The notes: generated by a model not told the origin, from the sequence alone. Positions 37,508 through 50,805 are shown, numbered from the stretch's first letter. The stretch is 64,000 bases of DNA from Carnobacterium gallinarum DSM 4847 (GCF_000744375.1 NZ_JQLU01000005.1:434001-498000); one strand, 5' to 3'. Numbers and translations are program-made.

Positions 37508-38050
37508 ATGAAAAAGCAAAAAGTTATTTTAGCTACTATATTAACAGCAATTTTTCTCTTAACAATTTATCAAAATAATACTGACAAAGCATTACCAGTA
37601 GTTTCAGCAAACACTATCTCTCAAACTAAAATAAAAGAATCTACTATCATTACTAATCCTGTAACTAATGAAAACGTAACGACTCAATCTGTAGTCGCTG
37701 ACATAGATACTAAGAATAACTCAACTATAACATCTTCTGAAATTCCAATAGAATTAACACCTGAAGAAGCTGCTGCTTCTCAACAAGATCCTATTACTAT
37801 TGATTTAACTTACCAAGGAACGTGGAAATCATTAGATGGTAGTCAAACGATTATTGGTGATTCTTCTGGCTTTAAATTTGATGGTGCTCCATTTGGCTGG
37901 TTAGTTCGCTATGCTAAAACTGATAATGCTTTAATTTTTGGCGATACTAATTACCGTACTTTCAGCGCTCGTCTTACAGATAACGATCACCTAATTATTG
38001 AAAAAATTGACGGTAGTCAAACAACAGAATTTACACGGGAATATCAATAA
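37508..38050 (+). CDS. Small secreted or membrane-anchored protein, unknown function
   Basis: A 180-residue protein with an N-terminal hydrophobic segment (about 7-21) after a basic start; cleavage near VSA (about 33-35) is possible. A Thr/Ser/Asn-rich linker (about 36-95) leads to an 80-residue C-terminal domain (about 98-180) containing YQGTWKSLDGSQTIIG and FREYQ-like beta-strand patterns. I do not recognise the family. It has its own promoter and a strong terminator, so it is a single-gene unit. Confidence 0.7.
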   Translation: MKKQKVILATILTAIFLLTIYQNNTDKALPVVSANTISQTKIKESTIITNPVTNENVTTQSVVADIDTKNNSTITSSEIPIELTPEEAAASQQDPITIDLTYQGTWKSLDGSQTIIGDSSGFKFDGAPFGWLVRYAKTDNALIFGDTNYRTFSARLTDNDHLIIEKIDGSQTTEFTREYQ

Positions 38051-38094
38051 AAAAGATAGACACTCTCTGATGGAAATTGGAGTGTCTATCTTTT
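38051..38094 (+). terminator. Strong terminator after the small secreted protein
   Basis: A 15-bp perfect stem AAAAGATAGACACTC with its complement, followed by T6. Its stem begins at the stop codon of the gene. Confidence 0.93.
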
Positions 38095-38161
38095 TTATTG
38101 ATTCACTATTAATTAAGCCGTTAAATAAAGAACACATAGCCCTTTTTAATAACTCAACTTA

Positions 38162-38959
38162 CTAACCTTCTGTATGTTTTAAGATAACTCGCTCATTCAA
38201 TGGTTGAACTTCACGATTATTAGCATCATAGTATTTGTTGAATTCTTCAATCTGTTCTTTAGAAACTTCAACAGGAGTTTCCATCATATACCACTCAACA
38301 TTCTCAGAAAGTGGTGGTGTTGTTAATGAACCTAAGTAATGATAATATGTTTTATTTGTTGGAAGCATGTCAGCAACTTGAATTGTTCCTGCAACTTCAG
38401 TTTTTTCACCTTTTTTAATATTTTTCAAAACACTATCAAAGCCAACATTAGCTTTACCTTCTTTGAAAAACACTCCAATTACAGCTAAGCGTCCATCTTG
38501 TGCTTTATTAACAAAATGCGCTTCAATCGGGAAATGTTCACCATTTAAAGTATGTTCACTCTCTGCGTGGAAATGAAATTGGTTTAATTCATAATTGCGA
38601 CCATTAATTACCGCTTCACCCGTATCATTTACTTGAATGCTATGTCCATTATCGACTTCATCAATTACTTGATCCTTATAGTTCAAATCAAGAGTACCTG
38701 CATCTTTCATTGCCTCAGCCTTATTCGTTACAATATCAATTGGTGATTGTGAATCGCCAGACTCAAAAGTCCAGTCACTTTGATTACCATAGTCAAGGTG
38801 ATCATCATGCCCCTCTTTTTTCTCTTCCTTTTCACTACTTACTCCTTTTTCGACCTGTGTACTACTTGTTGTACTTGCAGTATCCTTAGTTGTAGTGCTA
38901 CAACCTGCTACTAGCCCCATTGAGACAAGAGTTACTGCTGTTAAATATTTTAATTTCAT
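38162..38959 (-). CDS. Alpha-type carbonic anhydrase, lipoprotein
   Basis: A 265-residue extracellular lipoprotein. The signal peptide ends in lipobox LVAGC (Cys20), followed by a Thr/Ser/Lys/Glu linker with a HDDH stretch (about 51-54). The catalytic domain shows QSPIDI and the zinc-site segments FHFHAESEH and PIEAHFVN that supply the three His ligands of alpha carbonic anhydrases, plus YYHYLGSLTTPP. It should interconvert CO2 and bicarbonate at the outer face of the membrane. Single gene, start after GGGG. Confidence 0.93.
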   Translation of the reverse strand: MKLKYLTAVTLVSMGLVAGCSTTTKDTASTTSSTQVEKGVSSEKEEKKEGHDDHLDYGNQSDWTFESGDSQSPIDIVTNKAEAMKDAGTLDLNYKDQVIDEVDNGHSIQVNDTGEAVINGRNYELNQFHFHAESEHTLNGEHFPIEAHFVNKAQDGRLAVIGVFFKEGKANVGFDSVLKNIKKGEKTEVAGTIQVADMLPTNKTYYHYLGSLTTPPLSENVEWYMMETPVEVSKEQIEEFNKYYDANNREVQPLNERVILKHTEG

Positions 38960-39227
38960 CTTTCATTCCCCTTTCAACTGAAAATAATAATAGCATATTT
39001 TCACTTAAAATTGGTTTATTCCTTTTTTTTTTTCTGATGCTTTTTTGGAAGTAATAAAAAACCATTTTTTTACAAATTTATGATAAACATATATTTATTG
39101 ACATAGATTAGCACTATTCTTGATTAGAACAAGCTTTTCAGCTACTATGTAACTATAACAAGGTGTAAGAGAGTCTTCCCGTTTTCATTTTTTTATCTAA
39201 CAATAAATAATTGAAATAAAAATATTT
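38960..39227. other. AT-rich spacer without a recognised gene
   Basis: Upstream of the carbonic anhydrase. It holds TTGACA-like and A/T-rich stretches (for example near 39098) but no promoter pair I trust. It is followed directly by the MepB-like remnant. Confidence 0.4.
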
Positions 39228-39631
39228 ATGAATCAAATAGAATCATTATTAAAAACTTATGTGAATAAATCCGGAATTCTGAGTATTCAGGTAGGATTTT
39301 TAATTTAACTCAACATTCTATTCATTTTCATATTGAAAGAAAAACACTAAAAAAGTTGGATTATTTAGTGCTATTTGAAAAAAATCAACTGTTTACTTAT
39401 AAAGATACTACAGACTTTCTCGTAATTACATGCATAGAGAATAAAAAATGTTCTTTTGAAGGAAAATATTTATCAAACTGCTATAAACTGACAATTCAAG
39501 TTTGTCCAACCTAGTAATCTCTGACTAGTCTACAAGCACTTAAGAGTCAACATTGTCACTATTTTATTGATCTAACTACAGCAAAATTAGATACTTCTCA
39601 ACAACTAAATCATCTTTATTCTATAGAATAA
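39228..39631 (+). pseudogene. Decayed MepB-like protein gene
   Basis: Three plus-strand pieces in different frames line up as one protein. Piece one starts at ATG 39228 (MNQIESLLKTYV) and stops at 39308. Piece two, read from 39296 in the next frame, gives KKLDYLVLFEKNQ and DTTDFLVITCIENK, and stops at TAG 39512. Piece three, from 39527, gives SQHCHYFIDL, and stops at 39631. Order and spacing fit the MepB family, known next to the MepR regulator and MepA pump in Staphylococcus. At least two frameshifts and stop codons make it non-functional. The family call is from memory. Confidence 0.55.
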
Positions 39632-39637
39632 ACAAAA

Positions 39638-39670
39638 AAAGATTCTTTGAATTTTCATCAAAGAATCTTT
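39638..39670 (-). terminator. Terminator of tRNA-Glu
   Basis: A 13-bp perfect stem AAAGATTCTTTGA/TCAAAGAATCTTT, followed by T7 on the minus strand. Confidence 0.9.
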
Positions 39671-39678
39671 CAAAAAAA

Positions 39679-39750
39679 TGACCCGTACGGGAATCGAACC
39701 CGTGATACCGCCGTGAAAGGGCGGTGTCTTAACCGCTTGACCAACGGGCC
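39679..39750 (-). tRNA. tRNA-Glu (anticodon TTC)
   Basis: A 72-nt cloverleaf: acceptor GGCCCGT/ACGGGTC, anticodon loop CTTTCAC giving TTC, T-loop TTCGATT. No encoded CCA. Confidence 0.96.
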
Positions 39751-39782
39751 ATAAGCTTAATCTATTCATAAGCACAAGATTT

Positions 39783-39811
39783 ATTATATAAAGAAAATGG
39801 CTATTTGTAAA
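39783..39811 (-). promoter_or_regulatory. Promoter of tRNA-Glu
   Basis: TTTACA (39806-39811), 17-bp spacer, TATAAT (39783-39788) on the minus strand, 33 bp before the tRNA. Confidence 0.85.
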
Positions 39812-39926
39812 GCAAAATTTTCATTTTTTTTAAATATAATAAAACATTTCAAATTCCGTTAGTTGATCGTTTAGCAATTGATTAAAAGAAGAACCTCTAT
39901 TATTTTTATTTCTTCATGGATTCTAC

Positions 39927-39955
39927 TTGCTTATCAGTCAAAAGAGGTATATAAT
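39927..39955 (+). promoter_or_regulatory. Promoter of kimA
   Basis: TTGCTT, 17-bp spacer, TATAAT, about 57 bp before the kimA ATG. The leader is too short for a c-di-AMP (ydaO) riboswitch and none is seen. Confidence 0.6.
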
Positions 39956-40011
39956 CCCTAGTTTGTGGGCATAATTTTTTATCTAATTTTATTTATTAAG
40001 GAGTTATTAAA

Positions 40012-41838
40012 ATGTGGAGTGTGATTAAGCGTTATTTAATTGGAAAGCCTTTAAAAACTTCTGAAGAAGGTGACCAAAAATTAGGACGTTTTAAAGCGTT
40101 AGCTCTTTTATCTTCAGATGCATTGTCTTCAATTGCATACGGGACAGAACAAATTGTTTTAGTTTTAGCTACTTTATCTACCGCGGCTATTTGGTATTCT
40201 CTACCATTAGCAGGATTAGTTTTAATTTTATTATTAGCACTTGTTATTTCTTATAGACAAATTATTCATGCTTATCCTCATGGTGGCGGAGCCTATATGG
40301 TTTCCAGTGAGAATCTAGGTAAAACTTCAGGTTTAATTGCTGGTGGTTCATTACTAGTCGACTATATGTTAACTGTTGCAGTTAGTGTTTCTGCCGGTAC
40401 AGAAGCAATTACATCAGCTATACCTGCACTCTATAACCATCGTGTACCTTTAGCAATACTCATTGTTGTTTTAATCACTGCAATGAATTTACGTGGTTTA
40501 AGAGAATCTGCTTCATTCTTAATGTTTCCTGTCTATTTATTCGTAGCAGTTATTACCTTGTTAATTATCGTTGGAATTGCCAAAATAGCATTAGGTATGG
40601 CTCCTTTTCATGCTACCGCTACAGTTGGAGCCATTGTTCCAGGAATCACCTTAGGCTTACTATTAAGAGCCTTCTCCTCAGGTTCCTCTTCCTTAACTGG
40701 GGTTGAAGCCATTAGTAATGCTGTTCCTTTTTTCAAAAAACCACAAGCACAAAACGCAGCTGGAACATTAGCTTTAATGGGAGCACTCTTAGGTTTCTTC
40801 TTTGCTGGAATCACCTTTTTAAACTATTGGTACGGAATTATTCCAGTTGAAAAAGTAACCGTACTTTCACAAATCGGAACTTCTGTTTTCGGCAAAGGTT
40901 TTCTCTATTATTTATTGCAATTCTCTACTGCTTTTATTTTAGCTTTAGCAGCCAATACAGGTTTCTCAGCATTTCCTGTACTTGCTTACAACCTTGCTAA
41001 AGACAAATACATGCCACATATGTATTTAGCTAAAGGAGATCGCTTAGGATACTCTAATGGGATAATGACCCTATCCATTGGTTCCATCCTTCTAATTACC
41101 CTATTTAACGGTGAAACTTCACGTTTAATCCCATTATATGCTGTTGGCGTGTTTATCCCTTTCACCTTATCTCAAACAGGCATGATTATAAAATGGAACC
41201 GAGAACGACCTAAAGGCTGGTTCACAAAATCCATTTCTAATTTTGTTGGTGCCTTTATTTCCTTTTCAATTTTTGCTATTCTACTATTCTATCGCTTAAA
41301 TGAGATTTGGCCATTCTTCATTATTATGCCAGTCATGTTGTTTATCTTTCATAAAATTCATGACCATTATCAAAAAACAGCATTGCAATTGCGCTTAGAT
41401 CATTCTGTTCCTATCGTTTATGAAGGAAATACAGTAGTTGTGTTAATTAGCAATGTTACGAAAGTAACCAATCAGGCTTTAAACTATGCCAATAGTATTG
41501 GTGATAATGTAATCGCCATGCATGTTTCCTTTGATGAAAATCCTGAAAAAGAAGCTGAATTTATGATAGAATTCAAAAAGAATTATCCCGATGTCCGATT
41601 AGTCAATTTACATTCTTCTTACCGTACCATTATTCACCCAGTAGTACGTTTTGTAAAATTAGTTGAAGCCAAATCTACACAAAAAGGGTTTACCACAACT
41701 GTCTTAATCCCACAATTTTTACCAAAAAAACCTTGGCAACATATTTTACACAACCAAACAAGCTTACGCTTAAGAGCTGCTTTAGTTGCTAAAGAAAACA
41801 TTGTTGTTTCTACCTACAGCTATCACTTTAAGAAATAA
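40012..41838 (+). CDS. kimA: KimA-like high-affinity potassium importer (APC superfamily)
   Basis: A 608-residue transporter, nearly the same length as Bacillus KimA (formerly YdaO). Twelve membrane helices fill residues about 25-450; the rest is a cytosolic domain. Family segments include ALLSSDALSSIAYGTEQ near the start and YPHGGGAYMVSSENLG. KimA is a proton-coupled K+ importer whose activity is inhibited by c-di-AMP through its cytosolic domain, linking it to CdaA in this window. An AAGGAG site precedes the ATG. Older annotations call this family amino acid permease. Confidence 0.88.
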   Translation: MWSVIKRYLIGKPLKTSEEGDQKLGRFKALALLSSDALSSIAYGTEQIVLVLATLSTAAIWYSLPLAGLVLILLLALVISYRQIIHAYPHGGGAYMVSSENLGKTSGLIAGGSLLVDYMLTVAVSVSAGTEAITSAIPALYNHRVPLAILIVVLITAMNLRGLRESASFLMFPVYLFVAVITLLIIVGIAKIALGMAPFHATATVGAIVPGITLGLLLRAFSSGSSSLTGVEAISNAVPFFKKPQAQNAAGTLALMGALLGFFFAGITFLNYWYGIIPVEKVTVLSQIGTSVFGKGFLYYLLQFSTAFILALAANTGFSAFPVLAYNLAKDKYMPHMYLAKGDRLGYSNGIMTLSIGSILLITLFNGETSRLIPLYAVGVFIPFTLSQTGMIIKWNRERPKGWFTKSISNFVGAFISFSIFAILLFYRLNEIWPFFIIMPVMLFIFHKIHDHYQKTALQLRLDHSVPIVYEGNTVVVLISNVTKVTNQALNYANSIGDNVIAMHVSFDENPEKEAEFMIEFKKNYPDVRLVNLHSSYRTIIHPVVRFVKLVEAKSTQKGFTTTVLIPQFLPKKPWQHILHNQTSLRLRAALVAKENIVVSTYSYHFKK

Positions 41839-41850
41839 ATAGATAGGCAA

Positions 41851-41890
41851 AAAAAGACAATAGGAAGAGTATCTTCCTATTGTCTTTTTT
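41851..41890 (+). terminator. Bidirectional terminator between kimA and the GNAT gene
   Basis: An 18-bp perfect stem AAAAAGACAATAGGAAGA with its complement, 3-nt loop, T6 on the plus strand. It serves the convergent gene as well. Confidence 0.93.
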
Positions 41891-41900
41891 ATAGCTCACT

Positions 41901-42176
41901 TTATTTTGCTTCAATATCTTGATATTCTGGTTTACGATCAAATTCAGCTCTTGCAAAAGGACACAAAGGAACAATTTTCTTACCTTCTACACGCATTTCA
42001 TCTACAACACGTTTTACAAGTTGTCCGGCAATCCCTTGGCCACGTAGAGAAGGGTCTACAAAAGTATGATCCAAGATTACTTTTTCTGATCCTGCAGGAA
42101 CATAAGTTACCTCAGCAATCATTTTGCCATTCTCATCATTTTTGTAAAAACGGTTTTCTGATTTTTCAAATTCCAT
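41901..42176 (-). CDS. Small GNAT-like N-acetyltransferase (YjdJ type)
   Basis: A 91-residue minimal GNAT domain. The acetyl-CoA-binding motif is RGQGIAGQLVKRVVDEMR (about 45-62), followed by KIVPLCPFAR with the conserved Cys seen in this compact YjdJ/Acetyltransf_CG group. The substrate is unknown. It is a single gene convergent with kimA. Confidence 0.88.
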   Translation of the reverse strand: MEFEKSENRFYKNDENGKMIAEVTYVPAGSEKVILDHTFVDPSLRGQGIAGQLVKRVVDEMRVEGKKIVPLCPFARAEFDRKPEYQDIEAK

Positions 42177-42325
42177 TCATTACACGCCCTATCCTTTTTA
42201 TTCTAACTCTATTTTAACACTAAGTTAGAAGATAGTCAGTAAATTAACTTATTTTTTATTTAAAAAAAAGGTTCTATAATATATCGTGTTGATGAGTGAA
42301 ACACTCACCAACATTTCTTTGTTGA

Positions 42326-42499
42326 AATCAAAACCAAGAAATACTGATCCTAGTTAGACTAAAAGATCAAATTACTTTGGATTTAACCGAAAATTTATCT
42401 CGTAAATACATTGGACAAACCCCAAATGACTCAGATACAACCATTGTTCTTATTTTACGGTCAGCTAGTCCAAAAAAGGAAGATTTTTTACTCGATTGA
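42326..42499 (+). pseudogene. Fragment of a decayed protein gene (possibly PPOX-like)
   Basis: A plus-strand frame with no start codon reads ...EILILVRLKDQITLDLTE..., then LSRKYIGQTPNDSDTTIVL..., and ends at TGA near 42499. The composition is protein-like, and the spacing recalls C-terminal parts of pyridoxamine-phosphate-oxidase-like flavoproteins. Its upstream part is gone. I cannot confirm the family. Confidence 0.3.
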
Positions 42500-42503
42500 T
42501 AAA

Positions 42504-42542
42504 GAGCAAAAAAATAGACAGTGATAATTTCTTATCATGTCT
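42504..42542 (-). terminator. Terminator of the rrn operon
   Basis: Stem AGACA-TGATAA with its complement and one bulged base, followed by TATTTTTTT on the minus strand, 29 bp after tRNA-Thr. Confidence 0.85.
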
Positions 42543-42570
42543 TTAAAATTATACCATTATAAATAAAAAA

Positions 42571-42643
<73 letters not shown>

Positions 42644-42670
42644 AAATTTAGGTCTTTATAAAAAAAAATA

Positions 42671-42744
42671 CTCCGCAAGTAGGACTCGAACCTACGACAT
42701 CATGATTAACAGTCATGCGCTACTACCAACTGAGCTATTGCGGA
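42671..42744 (-). tRNA. tRNA-Asn (anticodon GTT)
   Basis: A 74-nt cloverleaf: acceptor TCCGCAA/TTGCGGA, anticodon loop CTGTTAA giving GTT, T-loop TTCGAGT. It follows 5S rRNA in the rrn operon. Confidence 0.95.
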
Positions 42745-42766
42745 ATAATAAATATGAATCAATCTC

Positions 42767-42883
42767 GCGTGGCAACGTCCTACCCTCACAGGGGGAAACC
42801 CCCAACTACTCTCGGCGCTGAAAAGCTTAACTGCTGTGTTCGGCATGGGAACAGGTGTATCCTTCTCGCTATCGCCACCACAC
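42767..42883 (-). rRNA. rrf: 5S rRNA (rrn operon copy)
   Basis: A 117-nt 5S gene with a fully paired terminal helix (GTGTGG with CCACGC). It is downstream of 23S in the rrn operon. The 226-bp spacer to 23S carries the downstream arm of the 23S processing stem (about 43043-43078). Confidence 0.96.
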
Positions 42884-43109
42884 TTTTTTTCCGCCAACTT
42901 ACGTTGCGACTCTTCGGCTGTTTCCTTCACTTTTCTCCTCATGTACATTAGTACATTCCGATGCTCGCTCAGTTACATCCTCGATTCACTTGCAATTTGT
43001 TGAAAAAATGCTTTGCTGATTCATTATTTAATTGAAAGAAATTGTTCTCTCAAAACTGGTACTGTATTAAAGTAAGTTGTTCTGTTGCCTTCTTCACCGT
43101 TTCTTTCTT

Positions 43110-46028
<2,919 letters not shown>

Positions 46029-46341
46029 TTATTTGTTGGTACTGCTTCAGTCTTCATCGTCTTGTTCCTTCATTCACTTCTTACGTACGTTAGTACGCTT
46101 CGAGGCTCATTGCAGTTCAATCCTAAAATTCTGTTGCATTCCTGCACAAATAGTTTGTGTGGAAGATTTTATTGCTAAAACAATCCTGTTAGTTAATGTT
46201 TATTCATTATCTTACGATAAGAACTAATTAAAAAACTCATTTAAAACGCGGTGTTTCTCGGTTTCTTACTTAACTTACTTTTTTAATACAGTATCCAGTT
46301 TTCAAAGAACAAATTCAAGTAATCTAACAAAAGATTACTAA
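46029..46341 (-). other. tRNA-Ala to 23S spacer with 23S processing arm
   Basis: This 313-bp spacer holds TTCTTTGAAAACTGGATAC, a boxA-like/processing element, and the upstream arm (46271-46310) complementary to the region after 23S (43043-43078); both contain ACTGTATTAA and GTAAGTT-type segments in pairing orientation. RNase III would cut this stalk. There is no gene. Confidence 0.75.
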
Positions 46342-46414
46342 TGGAGCCTAGCGGGATCGAACCGCTGACCTCCTGCGTGCAAGGCAGGCGCTCTCCCAGC
46401 TGAGCTAAGGCCCC
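46342..46414 (-). tRNA. tRNA-Ala (anticodon TGC)
   Basis: A 73-nt cloverleaf: acceptor GGGGCCT/AGGCTCC with one G-T pair, anticodon loop CTTGCAC giving TGC, T-loop TTCGATC. It is the only tRNA in the 16S-23S spacer. Confidence 0.96.
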
Positions 46415-46506
46415 TTTTTAAAAGGTATTTAATTAATTTAGTTCAAAAAAAATTAACCTCTCAAAACTGAACAAAATAAAGACGAATGTGTTGGGTTCCG
46501 TTAATT

Positions 46507-48068
<1,562 letters not shown>

Positions 48069-48234
48069 AGTATGATTAAGACCGAAGTCTTATGCTCATT
48101 TTTTTGACTTGCTAGCGAATATTTATTCACTTTTTTGTTTGTTCGCTTCAACCTTGTTGAAGCTCCCTACACATTTGGTTCGTCTTACTTTGTTCAGTTT
48201 TCAAAGGTCAATAGTTTGTTTTGACAACTTCTAT

Positions 48235-48263
48235 ATATTAGCAAATATATAAATGTTTGTCAA
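48235..48263 (-). promoter_or_regulatory. rrn promoter P2
   Basis: TTGACA (48258-48263), 17-bp spacer, TAATAT (48235-48240) on the minus strand, about 170 bp upstream of 16S. Confidence 0.88.
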
Positions 48264-48321
48264 CACTTTTTTAAAATTTGTTTTTTGTGTTAGACGCGAA
48301 TACGTCGTAACGACATGTATT

Positions 48322-48350
48322 AATATACCAAGATATTCTGAATTCGTCAA
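48322..48350 (-). promoter_or_regulatory. rrn promoter P1
   Basis: TTGACG (48345-48350), 17-bp spacer, TATATT (48322-48327), 87 bp upstream of P2. Tandem promoters are the usual rrn arrangement in Firmicutes. Confidence 0.85.
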
Positions 48351-48477
48351 TAGTATTTTATACATTTTTTCATTTTTTTTATTTGATTCTATTTAATTCC
48401 TTGTGGTTATTGAATTTCAGTAGAAATAAAAAAGGATTTTATTCAAATTTAATTGTATAAAATCCTTTTTTATAAGT

Positions 48478-49182
48478 TTATTTTTCTTCAATTAAGTAAG
48501 AAAAATCTGTTTCATCTTGTTTCACAATTAAAAGTAGTCCATCTCCTAATGGCAATAGGCTACTTTCAATAGAAGGATGTTCCATAACTACTTCTAGAAA
48601 AGCATTTAATTTTTTGTGTATTGCTCTTGAGCGTTTTGGAATTTCTTCTTTAGGAAGTAAAATTGTACCACCTTGCAACACATCGTCTACTATCAACATT
48701 CCACCAACTCTTAATAATCGCATACATTCTGGGAAAAAATCGTAGTATTTTGATTTTGCGCTATCCATAAAAATAAGATCATATGGACCCGTTAATGTTG
48801 GCAAGATATCTGATGCTTGCCCTTCTAGTAATGTTACTTTATCAGTTAATCCTAAAGTTACATAATTTGCTTTAGCTTTTTCAATCATTACATCAAAACG
48901 ATCTATCGTTGTAACATGTCCTTTTTCTCCAACATGTTGCGCCATTAAACTAGATGAAAATCCTATTGCTGCTCCAATTTCTAAAACTTGTTTAGGTTTT
49001 AATTGTCCTAATAATAAATTAAGAAACACAACTGTTTCATGTGGAATGATTGGTACACCACGTTCATTCGCTCCACGTTCAATTTCACCTAGTTCTCCTG
49101 CCAAAGGCTTTTGCTTTTTCCGAATAAAATCTAGCACATCTCTATTTACTACTGGTCTGTCCATCATTTCGTTAATTGCCAT
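48478..49182 (-). CDS. trmR: O-methyltransferase, probable tRNA 5-hydroxyuridine methyltransferase TrmR
   Basis: A 234-residue SAM-dependent methyltransferase. I start it at 49182 (MAINEMMDRP) behind AGAGGTAGG; the frame extends 24 codons upstream without similarity. SAM motif I is VLEIGAAIGFSSSLMA, followed by VTTIDRF, DLIFMDSAKSKYYDFF and GGMLIVDDVLQGG, as in the catechol-O-methyltransferase-like YrrM family. Bacillus YrrM (TrmR) methylates hydroxyuridine at tRNA position 34 to methoxyuridine. It lies just downstream of nothing else on its strand, behind the rrn promoters. Confidence 0.82.
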   Translation of the reverse strand: MAINEMMDRPVVNRDVLDFIRKKQKPLAGELGEIERGANERGVPIIPHETVVFLNLLLGQLKPKQVLEIGAAIGFSSSLMAQHVGEKGHVTTIDRFDVMIEKAKANYVTLGLTDKVTLLEGQASDILPTLTGPYDLIFMDSAKSKYYDFFPECMRLLRVGGMLIVDDVLQGGTILLPKEEIPKRSRAIHKKLNAFLEVVMEHPSIESSLLPLGDGLLLIVKQDETDFSYLIEEK

Positions 49183-49461
49183 TTTCCTACCTCTTTCATC
49201 TATCATATAATCTAAATTTAGGATTGGATTTTTTTGACTAGAAATCTGTCTCATGTAACATAAGTCTGTTCTATTATAAATTCCTCTTTATAAAGAAACA
49301 AGCCTTTAATGAAATCTTTTTTTGCACTCGCTTCATTTCTTACTAAATATCTCTGTAAATATATGTGAAAACATTGTATCCTTCGCATTTTATGTGGTAT
49401 CATCAAGTATACGTTCGAATTAAAAATTAACTAATTATACTTTATATAGGAGGATACCTTT

Positions 49462-50106
49462 ATGTTAATCAAATCACTTTGTATTCCTAAGAAAAATTTA
49501 ACGACTGTTAAAGAAACGGTTACTCTTCAAGAAGCAATTGAAATTTTAGAAGAATCAGGTTATCGTTGTGTTCCAATTTTAGATGAAACTGGTACGATTT
49601 TCCGCGGAAATATCTACAAAATGCATATTTACCGTCATAAAGCTAACGGTGGTGATATGTCCTTACCTGTTACTCATTTATTAAAAAATGCGACTAAATT
49701 TATCTCAGTTGATTCTTCATTCTTCAAAGTTTTCTTTACAATTAAAGAACTACCATACATTTCTGTATTAGATGAAAATAATCGCTTTTATGGTATTTTA
49801 ACTCATAGCTCATTACTAGGCATGTTACAACAATCTTGGAGTGTTGATGCTGGAAGCTACGTTTTAACCATTGCTTCATCTGGTTTAAAGGGTGACTTAA
49901 GCAATATGACTAAAATTATTAACAAATATTGTACGATTGCTAGTTGCATTACTTTAGATGTAGAAAAAGATGAGTTAGTTCGTCGTACAATGATGACTCT
50001 TCCTGCTGGGGTAACCCAGGAAACTTTAGACCAAATTATTGAGCATTTAGACAAACGTGGTTTCCGTGTTGTTGAAATTGAAGATTTAAGTCGCTTGAAT
50101 AGCTAA
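49462..50106 (+). CDS. cbpA: CBS-ACT protein, probable c-di-AMP receptor CbpA
   Basis: A 214-residue cytoplasmic protein. Two CBS motifs span about residues 1-125 (TLQEAIEILEESGYRCVPILDE and FFTIKELPYISVLDENNRFYGILTHSSLL), and residues about 135-205 form an ACT domain (YVLTIASSGLKGDLSNMTKII). Listeria CbpA, with this architecture, binds c-di-AMP. AGGAGG precedes the ATG. It is a single plus-strand gene with its own terminator, so its role is inferred from architecture alone. Confidence 0.82.
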   Translation: MLIKSLCIPKKNLTTVKETVTLQEAIEILEESGYRCVPILDETGTIFRGNIYKMHIYRHKANGGDMSLPVTHLLKNATKFISVDSSFFKVFFTIKELPYISVLDENNRFYGILTHSSLLGMLQQSWSVDAGSYVLTIASSGLKGDLSNMTKIINKYCTIASCITLDVEKDELVRRTMMTLPAGVTQETLDQIIEHLDKRGFRVVEIEDLSRLNS

Positions 50107-50114
50107 TTTTTATA

Positions 50115-50150
50115 AAAAAGAGTGTACCAATTAACTGGTACACTCTTTTT
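50115..50150 (+). terminator. Terminator between cbpA and queT
   Basis: A 15-bp perfect stem AAAAAGAGTGTACCA with its complement, T7 on the plus strand; it also suits the convergent queT. Confidence 0.93.
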
Positions 50151-50162
50151 TTGTTCTTTCAT

Positions 50163-50666
50163 TTAAGCAAATACGCCTTTTCCTTCAATTCGATCGCTAA
50201 AGTGTAAAACTTTATCTAAATTTTTCATAATTGGCATACCAACCAATAAAACTGTCACTTCACCAATTACAACAGATGTATAACCGGCCCAAAATGGAAC
50301 TTCTAGAGCAAGTAACAATTCCCATGCAATCAGAGTTGAACTTAGAGCAAATAAAACTAAAACTACTGACATTTTTAACCAAGTATTGTTTAAATACTTA
50401 ATAATCATGACTGCCAACACTAGTGAAATTAGTGATTGACCAACACCAAATATCATATCGTATTGAATGATAGGAGACCCTAAGTTTGAAATTAATACTC
50501 CAGCAACAATTCCAGGAATATACTTTTTATTAAAGACAACTAGGTAATTGAGCATTTCCGCTACTCTAAATTGCACTGCCCCATAAGACATAAAAGAAAG
50601 TGCTAAGGTTATAACAACATAAATCGTTGCAATCGTCGCATTAATCATTAATGTTTTTGTTTTCAT
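50163..50666 (-). CDS. queT: Queuosine precursor ECF transporter S component QueT
   Basis: A 167-residue membrane protein with about five to six helices matching the QueT family. Typical segments are FMSYGAVQFRVAEMLNYLVVFNKKY and the pattern GIVAGVLISN. It is the substrate-binding subunit of an ECF transporter for a queuosine precursor (preQ1 or preQ0). The adjacent preQ1-I riboswitch supports the assignment strongly. It shares no transcript with an ECF ATPase here, so it would use the common energising module. Confidence 0.93.
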   Translation of the reverse strand: MKTKTLMINATIATIYVVITLALSFMSYGAVQFRVAEMLNYLVVFNKKYIPGIVAGVLISNLGSPIIQYDMIFGVGQSLISLVLAVMIIKYLNNTWLKMSVVLVLFALSSTLIAWELLLALEVPFWAGYTSVVIGEVTVLLVGMPIMKNLDKVLHFSDRIEGKGVFA

Positions 50667-50672
50667 ATTTTT

Positions 50673-50713
50673 CCTCCTAGTTTTTTTTCGTGGGATGGTA
50701 TGAATGAACCACG
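50673..50713 (-). ncRNA. preQ1 class I riboswitch
   Basis: On the minus strand CGTGG (50709-50713) pairs with CCACG (50689-50693) around a loop beginning TTCATTCATACC, followed by A8 and CTAGGAGG. This is the compact preQ1-I layout: hairpin plus A-rich tail. The tail contains the queT ribosome binding site AGGAGG, so ligand binding would hide it and stop translation. Confidence 0.88.
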
Positions 50714-50776
50714 TTTGTGTTTTTCTTGAAAATTAAATAGTCTAAAGTTTTAATCATTTAAGAATCACTAGTGGTT

Positions 50777-50805
50777 ATTTTACGCGATTCGTTTCATGAA
50801 TACAA
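50777..50805 (-). promoter_or_regulatory. Promoter of queT
   Basis: TTGTAT (50800-50805), 17-bp spacer, TAAAAT (50777-50782) on the minus strand, placing the start about 55 nt before the riboswitch. Confidence 0.7.

Noticed and set aside
39840..40011. c-di-AMP (ydaO) riboswitch upstream of kimA
   Set aside because: The leader between the promoter and ATG is only about 50 nt and contains none of the conserved motif.
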